A stretch of 64,000 nt of DNA. Source: UMGS1663 sp046964515 (lineage in GTDB: Bacteria > Bacillota > Clostridia > TANB77 > CAG-508). The position numbers were made by a program, and so were the translations under genes. Position 1 is the stretch's first letter, and each line of letters begins with the position of its first letter. The DNA is taken from positions 22,260 through 86,259 of the forward strand of contig JBKUYM010000009.1 in assembly GCA_046964515.1 (NCBI GenBank), read 5' to 3'. The notes under the pieces are model-generated. The model saw only the letters and a list, made by a program, of their open reading frames with translations, was not told the DNA's origin and searched no databases. Shown here piece by piece: positions 1 through 6,572 of the stretch.

Positions 1-189
1 CTACTTGACGAAGTAATACTTTATCAAGGTGAGGAATACCCATTATTTGATACTCCAACAAACACTATAAATACAGTAGATATACCAATATATTACAAAA
101 ATAACTACTATCTACTAATATTAGATGTGGAAAAGGTATTAGAACTCGATAAACACCTTGTAATGCATAAACCAAATAAGAATATTTAA
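1..189 (+). CDS. Hypothetical protein, 3' end only
   Basis: An open frame enters from the left edge and ends at TAA 187-189. It encodes 62 residues beginning LLDEVILYQGEEYPLF and ending HKPNKNI. The start lies outside the window. The visible part has alternating hydrophobic stretches consistent with a small beta-rich fold, but I do not recognise a family. Its stop codon lies inside the 5' strand of the first copy of the repeated RNA element (185-248). Confidence 0.6.
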   Translation, partial: LLDEVILYQGEEYPLFDTPTNTINTVDIPIYYKNNYYLLILDVEKVLELDKHLVMHKPNKNI

Positions 190-248
190 TCATTGTTCCA
201 GCTTCTAAGCGTTACGCTTGGGAGTTGTGTAGAACGATTAAAGTTCTA
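185..248 (+). promoter_or_regulatory. Structured RNA element, copy 1 of 4
   Basis: P1 is TTTAATC (185-191) with GATTAAA (236-242). P2 is a 12-bp hairpin, 199-210 with 216-227, loop GTTAC. P3 is TAGAAC (230-235) with GTTCTA (243-248). P1's 3' strand is exactly the P3 loop, so P1 and P3 form either a pseudoknot or two exclusive folds. A TTGTTC linker joins P1 to P2. The upstream stop codon lies inside P1, and the element ends 25 nt before the next start codon. Copies 2-4 keep this fold with different bases, which supports RNA structure. Confidence 0.75.
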
Positions 249-273
249 ATAAAATATAAAGGTGTGTGATGAT

Positions 274-627
274 ATGTATAAAATAGCAAATTTTACTAAG
301 GTGAATGAAACTAGAACAGTTAGTGACGTAACAAGAGTTCAACGTAACGGAGATGTAATAGACAAATTCCTAAGTTGGGACACAGATGCTTACAGTACTG
401 CAAACCAATGGACTTATAAAGACATGCTTTTTAGTTACAATACTTTAATAGCAGTAATTGGCGAAGGTAAAGACTTATATGTAACAAGTACAAAATATTC
501 AACAACAACAAGCAAGTTACAAGGTCAAATGAAACGCCAAGCTGAACTGGACGCATTTAACATTCATGTCATAGACCAAAAAGAATTAGAAGAAATGGTC
601 GAAACTAGATTTCAACCTATAGTTTAG
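274..627 (+). CDS. Hypothetical protein with YSxTTS motif
   Basis: A 117-residue protein starting at ATG 274. A longer frame opens at GTG 262, but that codon is part of the AGGTGTGTGA ribosome-binding segment. The centre reads LFSYNTLIAV followed by YVTSTKYSTTTSKLQGQMKR. This resembles a widespread phage family of unknown function with a YSxTTSxxQxxxKR core, but I cannot confirm a family name. No membrane segment or signal peptide is visible. It is preceded by copy 1 of the repeated RNA element, and its stop codon lies inside copy 2. Confidence 0.8.
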   Translation: MYKIANFTKVNETRTVSDVTRVQRNGDVIDKFLSWDTDAYSTANQWTYKDMLFSYNTLIAVIGEGKDLYVTSTKYSTTTSKLQGQMKRQAELDAFNIHVIDQKELEEMVETRFQPIV

Positions 628-691
628 CATTGTTAAGGTATCTGTTACATGTTACACTTGTAACAGGTATCTACTAGAGTGCTAAACTCTA
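623..691 (+). promoter_or_regulatory. Structured RNA element, copy 2 of 4
   Basis: P1 is TTTAGCA (623-629) with TGCTAAA (680-686). The linker is TTGTTA. P2 is a 12-13-bp hairpin, 637-648 with 660-671, with an 11-nt loop. P3 is TAGAGT (675-680) with ACTCTA (686-691), loop GCTAA. The P3 loop again carries P1's 3' strand. The preceding stop TAG (625-627) is within P1. The start codon of the next gene is 36 nt past the element. Confidence 0.75.
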
Positions 692-726
692 CTAAAAATA
701 ATAATAAGAAAAGGTGTGTGAAATTT

Positions 727-1494
727 ATGAAATTCTCAAAAGTAACTACTAGAAAACAAATGATTAAGGTGATAACTGATATTGCCCCACTTCTTAGCAA
801 AGAAGGTGAAGACATAGCAAATTACTGGTTAGATGCTTTAGAAGGCAAAGAAATGCAAGTAAAAGAAATCAAAACAGGATTTAAAGCTGATTTAAAAGTG
901 GAAAACTTCAAATCTGAAGACTCATTCAATAAAGCATTGGAAATGCTAGAAATAATGCCAAAAGAAGAAGCTAAAGTGGAAGATGACACTAAAACTGAAA
1001 CAAAAGGCAATGACAAGAAACAAAAACCTAGTCAAAAGGAACAAAATGAAAACATTAAATTAGTAGGCTACAGATACACTAGACCAATGTTCCCCGAAGT
1101 GTTACACGATTTAGAAGGGTATATACTTACTAGGGTAGACTCTACAGACATATTTGAAATTGAGGATATAGGTGAAGAAAACCTAGTTATAGCCGTATTC
1201 TTCCCAGAATGGGAAAACGTAACATATGTTGACCCAATGGAAGTTTGTGATGATGACTATAAAAAACTATTAAAAATGCATGGTTTAGATAGCTTCCCTA
1301 ATAGACTTGATTTACAACAGGTAATACATTTTGACTCAAAATTACGTTTAATGGTATCACTTAGTTTCTATACTGAAATACCTTACTGTGTATCACTTAA
1401 GAAAAAATGGTTTGCAGTCAATGATGTGTTACATTGCAGAGTAAACAACTATGGTCATGATTATGCAATTTATAAAGCTGAGAAAATCAAATAG
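727..1494 (+). CDS. Hypothetical protein, charged linker
   Basis: A 255-residue protein. I chose ATG 727, placed after AAAAGGTGTGTGAAATTT, over an upstream frame opening at 679 that would read through the RNA element. The N-terminal ~80 residues look helical. A Lys/Glu-rich low-complexity linker follows at about residues 85-115 (KVEDDTKTETKGNDKKQKPS). The C-terminal ~140 residues are a probable alpha/beta domain rich in aromatics. No catalytic motif is recognised. It is transcribed with the neighbouring small genes, and copies of the repeated RNA element lie before and after it. Confidence 0.75.
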   Translation: MKFSKVTTRKQMIKVITDIAPLLSKEGEDIANYWLDALEGKEMQVKEIKTGFKADLKVENFKSEDSFNKALEMLEIMPKEEAKVEDDTKTETKGNDKKQKPSQKEQNENIKLVGYRYTRPMFPEVLHDLEGYILTRVDSTDIFEIEDIGEENLVIAVFFPEWENVTYVDPMEVCDDDYKKLLKMHGLDSFPNRLDLQQVIHFDSKLRLMVSLSFYTEIPYCVSLKKKWFAVNDVLHCRVNNYGHDYAIYKAEKIK

Positions 1495-1502
1495 GCACTA
1501 CA

Positions 1503-1565
1503 TGTAACATTGTTACAGCTCCCAAGTCTTATGACTTGGGGGTTGTATAGAGTGTTACAACTCTA
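1503..1565 (+). promoter_or_regulatory. Structured RNA element, copy 3 of 4
   Basis: P1 is TGTAAC (1503-1508) with GTTACA (1554-1559), extendable by A1509-T1553. The linker is TTGTTA. P2 is a 13-bp hairpin, 1516-1528 with 1533-1545, loop TTAT. P3 is TAGAGT (1548-1553) with ACTCTA (1560-1565), whose 6-nt loop is exactly P1's 3' strand. It begins 8 nt after the upstream stop and ends 29 nt before the next start. Confidence 0.78.
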
Positions 1566-1594
1566 AAATATGCGAAAAAGGTGTGTGATGAAAC

Positions 1595-1933
1595 ATGAAA
1601 CAAACATTCTTAAATGGAAAAATAATTTGTGAAGAAGTTAAAGACATAGGACATTTATCTTATTACAACGTAACAACTGAATTAGGAACTGATGAAATAT
1701 CAGTTTGGCATGACAGCGATAATTTAGAAGAAAAAGCTAAAGGAGTATACAAACATCAGTTATGGGTTGAAATACTAGATACTATCTGTTCAGCAGATGA
1801 CTTTGGTAACAGACCATGTGATTGGGGTTGTCCTTGTGACAGATGCATGTATGATTGGGAAGCTAATCATAGATATGCAACAGTTTTAAAGAATGAAGGC
1901 TTAGATTATAGCTTCTATGCAAAATATTTATAA
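1595..1933 (+). CDS. Hypothetical protein with cysteine cluster
   Basis: A 112-residue protein starting at ATG 1595 (MKQTFLNGKI). An alternative ATG at 1588 is out of frame and soon stops. The C-terminal half has four cysteines in CDWGCPCDRC, and an earlier one at ICSADD, which could bind metal (inference). No family is recognised. The next gene follows within 15 nt, so the two are probably co-translated. Copy 3 of the repeated RNA element lies directly upstream. Confidence 0.75.
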   Translation: MKQTFLNGKIICEEVKDIGHLSYYNVTTELGTDEISVWHDSDNLEEKAKGVYKHQLWVEILDTICSADDFGNRPCDWGCPCDRCMYDWEANHRYATVLKNEGLDYSFYAKYL

Positions 1934-1948
1934 AGGAGAGTGTGTTAT

Positions 1949-2377
1949 ATGTTTAAAATAATTACAAATGGTGTTGAACCTACATTAGCAGATATGGAAG
2001 AAGTGATAAAAAGTGTTATGTGTACTTATAACATGAATTTATTCCAACAAACGGATGTTATCTTCGTAGGAAGTAATAAAGACAGACATGTAGAAGTAAG
2101 TAAAACAACAGAAGCTGAAGGTTTAATTGTAACAAAAACATATACAGGCAAGAACTGTTTAACTGAAAACTTGGACGTGAGATATTACTCAAATGGCGAT
2201 TATATTCACCAAGAAAAAATCACAAATGACCCAAGTTGGGTAGTTGAAACAAAACGCCAATGGTATCCACATGGTAATGTATCAAAAACTGTGACAGTAT
2301 ATGTTAATCCTAATACAATAGACTTGGTCGATTTTACAGCTTACTTTATGACACTACTAGAAGAACGTTATAAATAA
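1949..2377 (+). CDS. Hypothetical protein
   Basis: A 142-residue protein. ATG 1949 is preferred because AAAGGAG lies just upstream; an in-frame GTG at 1940 overlaps that site. The sequence has a short helical start (DMEEVIKSVM) and then a beta-rich body. No motif or membrane segment is seen. It directly follows the cysteine-cluster gene without an intervening RNA element, suggesting the two are read as a pair. Confidence 0.75.
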   Translation: MFKIITNGVEPTLADMEEVIKSVMCTYNMNLFQQTDVIFVGSNKDRHVEVSKTTEAEGLIVTKTYTGKNCLTENLDVRYYSNGDYIHQEKITNDPSWVVETKRQWYPHGNVSKTVTVYVNPNTIDLVDFTAYFMTLLEERYK

Positions 2378-2379
2378 GT

Positions 2380-2443
2380 GAGTTATAGGTTGTTCCTATC
2401 ATCAAGCGTCATGCTTGGTGATAGTGTAGAGTTTATAACTCTA
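2380..2443 (+). promoter_or_regulatory. Structured RNA element, copy 4 of 4
   Basis: P1 is GAGTTATA (2380-2387) with TATAACTC (2434-2441), 8 bp. The linker is TTGTTC. P2 is a 12-bp hairpin, 2396-2407 with 2413-2424, loop GTCAT. P3 is TAGAGTT (2427-2433) with AACTCTA (2437-2443). P1 and P3 share bases, so in this copy they cannot both form fully, which argues for two alternative folds. It begins 2 nt after the upstream stop and ends 27 nt before ATG 2471. Confidence 0.75.
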
Positions 2444-2470
2444 AAAAATAATTATGTGAGGTGTGAGAGT

Positions 2471-2782
2471 ATGAATATGACACAAACAATATGCGAAGTG
2501 AGAGGAATATTAAGAAAGGAAGACGTATTATTCCGTTACGTAAACAATTTACCAGCTAATAACAGTTACCAAATAATTATAGAAACTGGCATTACACAAA
2601 ATATCTTAATACACAAGGTAGACAATGAAATAGAAATGTTACTAACTGTGACATTTGGCAATGTAATATTAGCAAGACGTGTAAAAGACGTAGAAAATTG
2701 GCGTAATGTAATGAAAGAGTTATATAGTTTTATTCATCAAACATGGGATGCAGATGACTACCAAAGAATTGAGGTGATATAA
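2471..2782 (+). CDS. Hypothetical protein
   Basis: A 103-residue protein from ATG 2471, preceded by GTGAGGTGTGAGAGT. The same frame is open further upstream to 2378, but that part is the RNA element and is unlikely to be translated. The protein is mixed alpha/beta with no recognised motif. The next small membrane gene begins immediately after its stop (GAGGTGATATAA then ATG), so the two are likely coupled. Confidence 0.72.
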   Translation: MNMTQTICEVRGILRKEDVLFRYVNNLPANNSYQIIIETGITQNILIHKVDNEIEMLLTVTFGNVILARRVKDVENWRNVMKELYSFIHQTWDADDYQRIEVI

Positions 2783-2914
2783 ATGACTTTCGCTTCAATA
2801 GTGATACTGGCTGTTATATATTGTTTCCTTCAAGATGACAAGGAAACGGAAGTGGTAAGACGTAAAGATAAGCCACTTGATACAACAACTTGGGAAATAA
2901 AACGTAATAAATAA
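2783..2914 (+). CDS. Small membrane protein, 43 aa
   Basis: A short gene starting at ATG 2783 with GAGGTGAT upstream. It abuts the stop codon of the preceding gene. The protein has one hydrophobic segment at residues 3-16 (FASIVILAVIYCFL) followed by a highly charged tail, giving an N-terminal single-pass membrane protein. The function is unknown. A hairpin at 2920-2950 follows. Confidence 0.6.
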   Translation: MTFASIVILAVIYCFLQDDKETEVVRRKDKPLDTTTWEIKRNK

Positions 2915-2919
2915 TAAAG

Positions 2920-2950
2920 AGAGGGCGTTACAGAAATGTAGCGCTCTTTT
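2920..2950 (+). terminator. Probable intrinsic terminator with GAAA tetraloop
   Basis: A 13-bp stem (2920-2932 with 2937-2949, some GU pairs) closes on a GAAA loop and runs into TTTT. The T-tract is short, so it may act as a weak terminator or mRNA-stabilising hairpin. Confidence 0.55.
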
Positions 2951-2970
2951 AAAAGAAAAGGGGTAATGAA

Positions 2971-3288
2971 ATGTTAGTATTAAACAATATAATGAGTATG
3001 GAAAATAAAAGAAAATTTGATGTGTTAGGTTTTGTACAAAAGAAAATAAACATAGTATTTGCCGTTAAAATAAGAGAAGTCGGCTTTAGAAAATTCGTAA
3101 CAGACGGAGAAGCTAAAGAAATTGGACGTAACAAAGAATGGATTTTCGTACATGTAAAGAAAGGAACATTCGTAAGAATATTAGAAAAGGGCAAGGAAGG
3201 AGAAAAGAAAAAAATCACTTATATAGTGACACCAAAAGTTAATCCTTCTGCGGTTAAGATGTGTGTACAGACTCTAGCCGAATTTTAA
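2971..3288 (+). CDS. Hypothetical basic protein
   Basis: A 105-residue, lysine-rich protein starting at ATG 2971 after AAAGGGGTAATGAA. It has a probable beta-rich middle and the run GKEGEKKKITYIV. The basic character would suit nucleic-acid binding, but no known domain is visible. It is the last gene of this cluster: a strong terminator at 3317 and then the long non-coding region follow. Confidence 0.7.
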   Translation: MLVLNNIMSMENKRKFDVLGFVQKKINIVFAVKIREVGFRKFVTDGEAKEIGRNKEWIFVHVKKGTFVRILEKGKEGEKKKITYIVTPKVNPSAVKMCVQTLAEF

Positions 3289-3316
3289 AAGCGTGTGTGA
3301 ACGTATTCAGTTAGGA

Positions 3317-3341
3317 AGACGGGCTATATGCCCGTTTTTTT
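3317..3341 (+). terminator. Intrinsic terminator
   Basis: The stem ACGGGC (3319-3324) with GCCCGT (3330-3335) encloses a TATAT loop and is followed by seven T residues. It closes the first gene cluster. Confidence 0.85.
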
Positions 3342-3880
3342 GTGCCTATAATTCGCCAATATATGACGGGTTATAACAGGGTGGATATAAGCCAGGGTAT
3401 GGGAGGTTATAAAAAAGAAAAATAATAAAAGCCTTATATAAAGCCTTCTATATAACGGGTTATATAAAGCCCTGTATATAGCGCCTATATAATGCATTAT
3501 ATAGAATGTAATATATTGTAACGCTTATATACAATGTAATATATAGTGTATATATGCAATATAATATTATGTATTATTATAATATGTACACTATGTATAA
3601 TGTAATATAATGTAATACTATTATACTGTGTTATGTATACATAATATAATTATGTAATAGTATGTAATGTAATAAATAATAATTTATATTATTGTATACA
3701 TAATAATGTTTTATGTATGTAATGTTTTTATTTTTATTATTACATTATGTATACAATGATACAATGTAACATACCATGTACGCCCTGTACAATATAAATA
3801 TATTGTATTTATTTGTATAATAAATACCCTGTGTAATATACCCCCGTATTAACCACCCTACCTTTAAAACCCTCCATATT
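3342..3880 (+). other. Non-coding, extremely AT-rich tract
   Basis: About 540 bases without a credible gene on either strand. The sequence is dominated by TATATA, TGTAATATA and ATGTAATG words. Near its left end are degenerate repeats of TATATAAAGCC (around 3435, 3460) and CGGGTTATA (around 3367, 3452). Such a tract is easily melted, and next to direct repeats it is a candidate DNA-unwinding element. This is inference; no replication protein site is recognised. Confidence 0.5.
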
Positions 3881-3906
3881 ACAATTTTTTCGTGATGCTA
3901 GTCATG

Positions 3907-4022
3907 GAACTTGGAACATTTTTTTGAAGGTAATGTGGTGTAACACTTGAACTTGGGACAAATTTAACAGGTAATATGGATATACCCCATTGCATGAACT
4001 TGGGACATATAGGGTAATGTAA
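3907..4022 (+). repeat. Three iteron-like direct repeats
   Basis: GAACTTGGRACA occurs at 3907-3918, 3949-3960 and 3996-4007, spaced 42 and 47 bases. Each copy is followed 4-10 bases later by GGTAATRT (near 3929, 3970, 4013), so the unit is a two-part repeat. Short repeats beside an AT-rich tract resemble iteron origins or an array of binding sites. Confidence 0.65.
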
Positions 4023-4113
4023 CGGACAAGACGTAACGCTAAAATAAGGTTGGCGTTTTGAAACAATTCCCTGGATATGTGGCATATAAATAACGTTAAA
4101 GCGTTATGTCATG

Positions 4114-4175
4114 CAATGTGAATTTAATGTGAAGAAAATAGGGTAAAATCGAACACAATGTGAATTTAATGTGAA
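4114..4175 (+). repeat. Two exact 20-bp direct repeats
   Basis: CAATGTGAATTTAATGTGAA occurs at 4114-4133 and 4156-4175, 42 bases apart, the same period as the first pair of the preceding repeat family. Each copy contains ATGTGAA twice. They lie just upstream of the promoter at 4212. Confidence 0.75.
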
Positions 4176-4211
4176 TTTTATCGAACGGTAAATGAAACTT
4201 TCTTCATCTAC

Positions 4212-4240
4212 TTGACAAGAAACTAAAGGTCACATAAAAT
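4212..4240 (+). promoter_or_regulatory. Strong sigma-70-type promoter
   Basis: TTGACA (4212-4217), 17-bp spacer, TAAAAT (4235-4240). The segment AAGGTCAC before the -10 box and ATTATTAAC after it recur at the promoter at 50632, so the two may be co-regulated. Confidence 0.8.
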
Positions 4241-4246
4241 ATTATT

Positions 4247-4457
4247 AACATGATAATGTTAAGAATGTTTTATAAAAGTAACACGTACATCCTTGAAAAA
4301 GGATGACGTTAGTACTCTAGATTGAAAATCAGAGTACGGTAGTTAAGTATAACTAGGTAATTCCTTAAAAGTTTATATAAAGAATTGTATGTTTTAGTCC
4401 AAATAGGTAACAGAATGTAGGGAACTGGTAATCCCCTTGTACTGTTACCTATTTTTT
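4247..4457 (+). ncRNA. Candidate structured non-coding RNA or leader
   Basis: The transcript expected from the 4212 promoter contains no credible gene but a series of hairpins: 4245-4262 (7 bp), 4288-4305 (7 bp, GAAA loop) inside an outer TAAC/GTTA helix, 4312-4337 (7+3 bp) and a weaker one at 4359-4386. It ends in a 13-bp terminator stem with T-run at 4401-4457. The heptamer TAGGTAA at 4354-4360 duplicates the terminator's own strand (4404-4410) and could compete for TTACCTA at 4445-4451. That would allow an antiterminated fold controlling the gene at 4504. Stand-alone RNA and attenuator-type leader are both possible. Confidence 0.55.
4401..4457 (+). terminator. Intrinsic terminator of the structured transcript
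   Basis: A 13-bp perfect stem, 4401-4413 with 4442-4454, with an inner GGGA/TCCC helix and six T residues at 4452-4457. It lies 46 nt before the next start codon. Confidence 0.85.
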
Positions 4458-4503
4458 GTTACAATTTAAATGAATAGTTCAGATAACGAGAGGGGTGTAA
4501 TAA

Positions 4504-4764
4504 ATGAAATTACCATTTAGTGTAATAAAGAATGACATACATAAGGGTTATAAATATTTAGATTATGGTGAAATAACATATAAAGGCTATAACGTTCATA
4601 CTATTTTAGATAGAGAGGAAGTTTTATACTACATTACAGACGAAGGCAGACAGGTTACAGTACACTTTGAACGTAATTACTTTCTTAGATTAAAGTATGG
4701 TACATTAGCTAATATTGTTATGACACATATATATTATAATATGGTAGATAAATTGGAGGACTAA
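4504..4764 (+). CDS. Hypothetical protein
   Basis: An 86-residue protein at ATG 4504 with GAGAGGGGTG upstream. It is mostly beta strands with many aromatic residues (YKYLDYGEITYKGYN) and has no recognised motif. It is the first gene after the structured transcript and terminator at 4247-4457, so its expression may depend on read-through or on a separate weak promoter in 4458-4490. Confidence 0.7.
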   Translation: MKLPFSVIKNDIHKGYKYLDYGEITYKGYNVHTILDREEVLYYITDEGRQVTVHFERNYFLRLKYGTLANIVMTHIYYNMVDKLED

Positions 4765-4767
4765 AAC

Positions 4768-5148
4768 ATGAATAAAAATATAAACTTGAGTGGAGTTAGT
4801 AATATTGTAAATAGTACAAAAGATTTAGAGTGGTTTATGACACAATTTATACGCAAGTACGAAGAAATGGCTGAACTGCAAGACGTAGCTTGTATAGACG
4901 AAGAAGTAGAGGATTTAAAGCTAGAACTTGAAATGTACCATGCAGAGGACAGAGTAAATAGAGAACGTTTAGACACATTAGAAGGTAAATATCGTGAGTT
5001 ACGTGATATGTACTTGGAGTTATATGTAATGTATATCCAAGCAAAGAATAAAGGCAAAATAGATAAGAGCATGAAAACTAAGCACACAGAGTTTAGGAAA
5101 AAGATGACAGACGATAAAGTTTATGACGAAATGGAATTACCATTTTAA
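4768..5148 (+). CDS. Hypothetical coiled-coil protein
   Basis: A 126-residue protein at ATG 4768, 3 nt after the previous stop, with GGAGGAC as ribosome-binding site. Residues about 20-95 form a long acidic/basic helical stretch (EEVEDLKLELEMYHAEDRVNRERL) with heptad-like leucines, so a coiled coil is likely. No catalytic motif is seen. Confidence 0.72.
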   Translation: MNKNINLSGVSNIVNSTKDLEWFMTQFIRKYEEMAELQDVACIDEEVEDLKLELEMYHAEDRVNRERLDTLEGKYRELRDMYLELYVMYIQAKNKGKIDKSMKTKHTEFRKKMTDDKVYDEMELPF

Positions 5149-5161
5149 AGGGGGTTATGTA

Positions 5162-5364
5162 ATGAATTACGATAGAGAAATATGGGAAGGCTGGACTGTA
5201 AGAGATTTTATAGAGGAATTAGAACCACAAGTTAACATGATAATGAGTGGTAATAGTTAGGTAGAACCATTTAAAAATAAGCAAAATGGTGTATAGAAAA
5301 CCAACCTTATTATAAGGGTGAAATAAAAGAAGTAACATCATATTTTGCTAAGAAATATTTATAG
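5162..5364 (+). pseudogene. Decayed small gene (amber stop plus frameshift)
   Basis: From ATG 5162 the frame gives MNYDREIWEGWTVRDFIEEL and stops at TAG 5258-5260. Reading past that stop gives VEPFKNK, and then another frame continues with KWCIENQPYYKGEIKEVTSY to FAKKYL and TAG 5362. The joined reading has the layout of a small phage protein of about 65 residues, in which the stop replaces a residue after NS. A nonsense change plus a small indel near 5280 explains this best. The 32-residue first part could still be made. Confidence 0.55.
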
Positions 5365-5374
5365 GAGGGGCAGT

Positions 5375-5761
5375 ATGAAGGTTAATGATTTAGTGTTATA
5401 TCTAGGTGATTTATTCAGAGTTGAGCAAGTGGGTGTGCCAAGTGAAGTGTTAGAGGGTGAACTTTGTAACATACAGAAGCTAAATTTTGGTGATGACAAG
5501 ATGTATAGTTTAGTTGTACCTGTGGCAGATGTGCAAACAAAGGGAAGAATAACTTGTTTTAAAGACTTTAAATATGATATAAAGGATAGAATTTTTATAA
5601 AGTGGATAGATGTTCCCTTTGTCATAGTGAATAGATACAAACAATTAAAACACAATAAGATAGGGGATTGTTATGAAATAATGGGCTTGAATAAAAGACG
5701 CATTATGATAACAGTAACAGAGGAAGATATAGTAAGGAGAATAGACCAATGTATAAGATAG
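5375..5761 (+). CDS. Hypothetical protein
   Basis: A 128-residue protein. ATG 5375 is chosen because TAGGAGGGG precedes it; the frame is open from 5345 but overlaps the decayed gene. The N-terminus MKVNDLVLYLGDLFRV is similar in style to the next gene's MYKIGQLVIYQGRTYKV, so both may begin with a small beta-barrel module (inference). No motif is recognised. Confidence 0.7.
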   Translation: MKVNDLVLYLGDLFRVEQVGVPSEVLEGELCNIQKLNFGDDKMYSLVVPVADVQTKGRITCFKDFKYDIKDRIFIKWIDVPFVIVNRYKQLKHNKIGDCYEIMGLNKRRIMITVTEEDIVRRIDQCIR

Positions 5762-5907
5762 GGCAATTAGTAATTTATCAAGGAAGAACATATAAAGTAG
5801 TAGGAAGACATGGGGACATTTATTATGACCTTGCAAATAGCAAAGGTGAAATAATATTAACATGTGTACACGAGTACAAGTTATTAGACAGTAATAATAG
5901 GAGGTAA
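5749..5907 (+). CDS. Small hypothetical protein, 52 aa
   Basis: ATG 5749 overlaps the end of the previous gene by 13 nt, with GGAGA about 8 nt upstream. The product begins MYKIGQLVIYQGRTYKVVGR and looks like a compact beta-barrel, similar in pattern to the start of the preceding protein. The next gene's ribosome-binding site lies in its last codons (AGG AGG), indicating coupled translation. Confidence 0.6.
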   Translation: MYKIGQLVIYQGRTYKVVGRHGDIYYDLANSKGEIILTCVHEYKLLDSNNRR

Positions 5908-5911
5908 TAAA

Positions 5912-6571
5912 ATGAACAGCATAACGAACTGGAATAGCAATTTACCTGGAGGATTTGACCGATTAAATATGTATTTAGATACCTATAAAGGAAATAAATA
6001 TGACATACCTATTTTAGATAAGGAGGATTATATACCTAAAGATTTAGTTTCTTATAAAGAGGTAACACACCCAAGTAAAGCGTCAATGGAGAAGTGTATT
6101 CACTTCTTCCTTGATGACTACCATTTTGAGGGAGTGTGGAATAGCCCCGTTAAAACATTAGCTAGAATACAGAAAATAGGTAAGAGTTTAACTCCCGACT
6201 TTAGCATCTATGTGGATATGCCTAAAGCATTACAGATATTTAATGTGTATCGTAATCGTTGGCTAGGTAAATTCTGGCAAGATAATGGCGTAATAGTAAT
6301 ACCTACTGTGTCATGGGGAGATAGAAGTACCTTTGACTTCTGTTTTGAAGGTGTACAGAAAGGTAACACAGTTGCTGTATCAACTGTAGGTGTAACAAAG
6401 AAAAGCTATGACATATTTGAAGAAGGGTTTATTGAAATGTGTAACAGGCTAAAACCAAGCACAGTTTTAGTGCAAGGTGAAAAGAAACTAATGGATTTTG
6501 AGAATTATTGTGACGTAATGTATTATGACACCTATTGGAAAAAGACCCGTAATAAATTGGAGGTGAATTAA
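5912..6571 (+). CDS. DUF4417-like protein
   Basis: A 219-residue protein at ATG 5912 with GGAGG upstream. Residues about 90-215 carry the pattern I associate with DUF4417: TPDFSIYVDMP, NVYRNRWLGKFWQDNG, VIVIPTVSWGDRSTFDFCF and a final LVQGE. The biochemical role of this family is not established as far as I know. It is followed at once by the MGGRG gene, a pairing I have seen in phages and mobile elements. The two probably act together. Confidence 0.7.
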   Translation: MNSITNWNSNLPGGFDRLNMYLDTYKGNKYDIPILDKEDYIPKDLVSYKEVTHPSKASMEKCIHFFLDDYHFEGVWNSPVKTLARIQKIGKSLTPDFSIYVDMPKALQIFNVYRNRWLGKFWQDNGVIVIPTVSWGDRSTFDFCFEGVQKGNTVAVSTVGVTKKSYDIFEEGFIEMCNRLKPSTVLVQGEKKLMDFENYCDVMYYDTYWKKTRNKLEVN

Positions 6572-6572
6572 T

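Noticed and set aside
185..2443. tRNA genes or ordinary terminators at the four hairpin elements
   Set aside because: No tRNA arms or T-loop consensus are present, and no T-run follows the hairpins; the shared P1/P2/P3 layout explains them better.
3879..4085. Minus-strand 68-codon frame in the non-coding region
   Set aside because: No ribosome-binding site; it overlaps the repeat array, and the composition does not look protein-like.
3907..4175. CRISPR array
   Set aside because: Repeats are 12-20 bp, few and imperfectly spaced, with similar sequences in the gaps; no cas genes are nearby.
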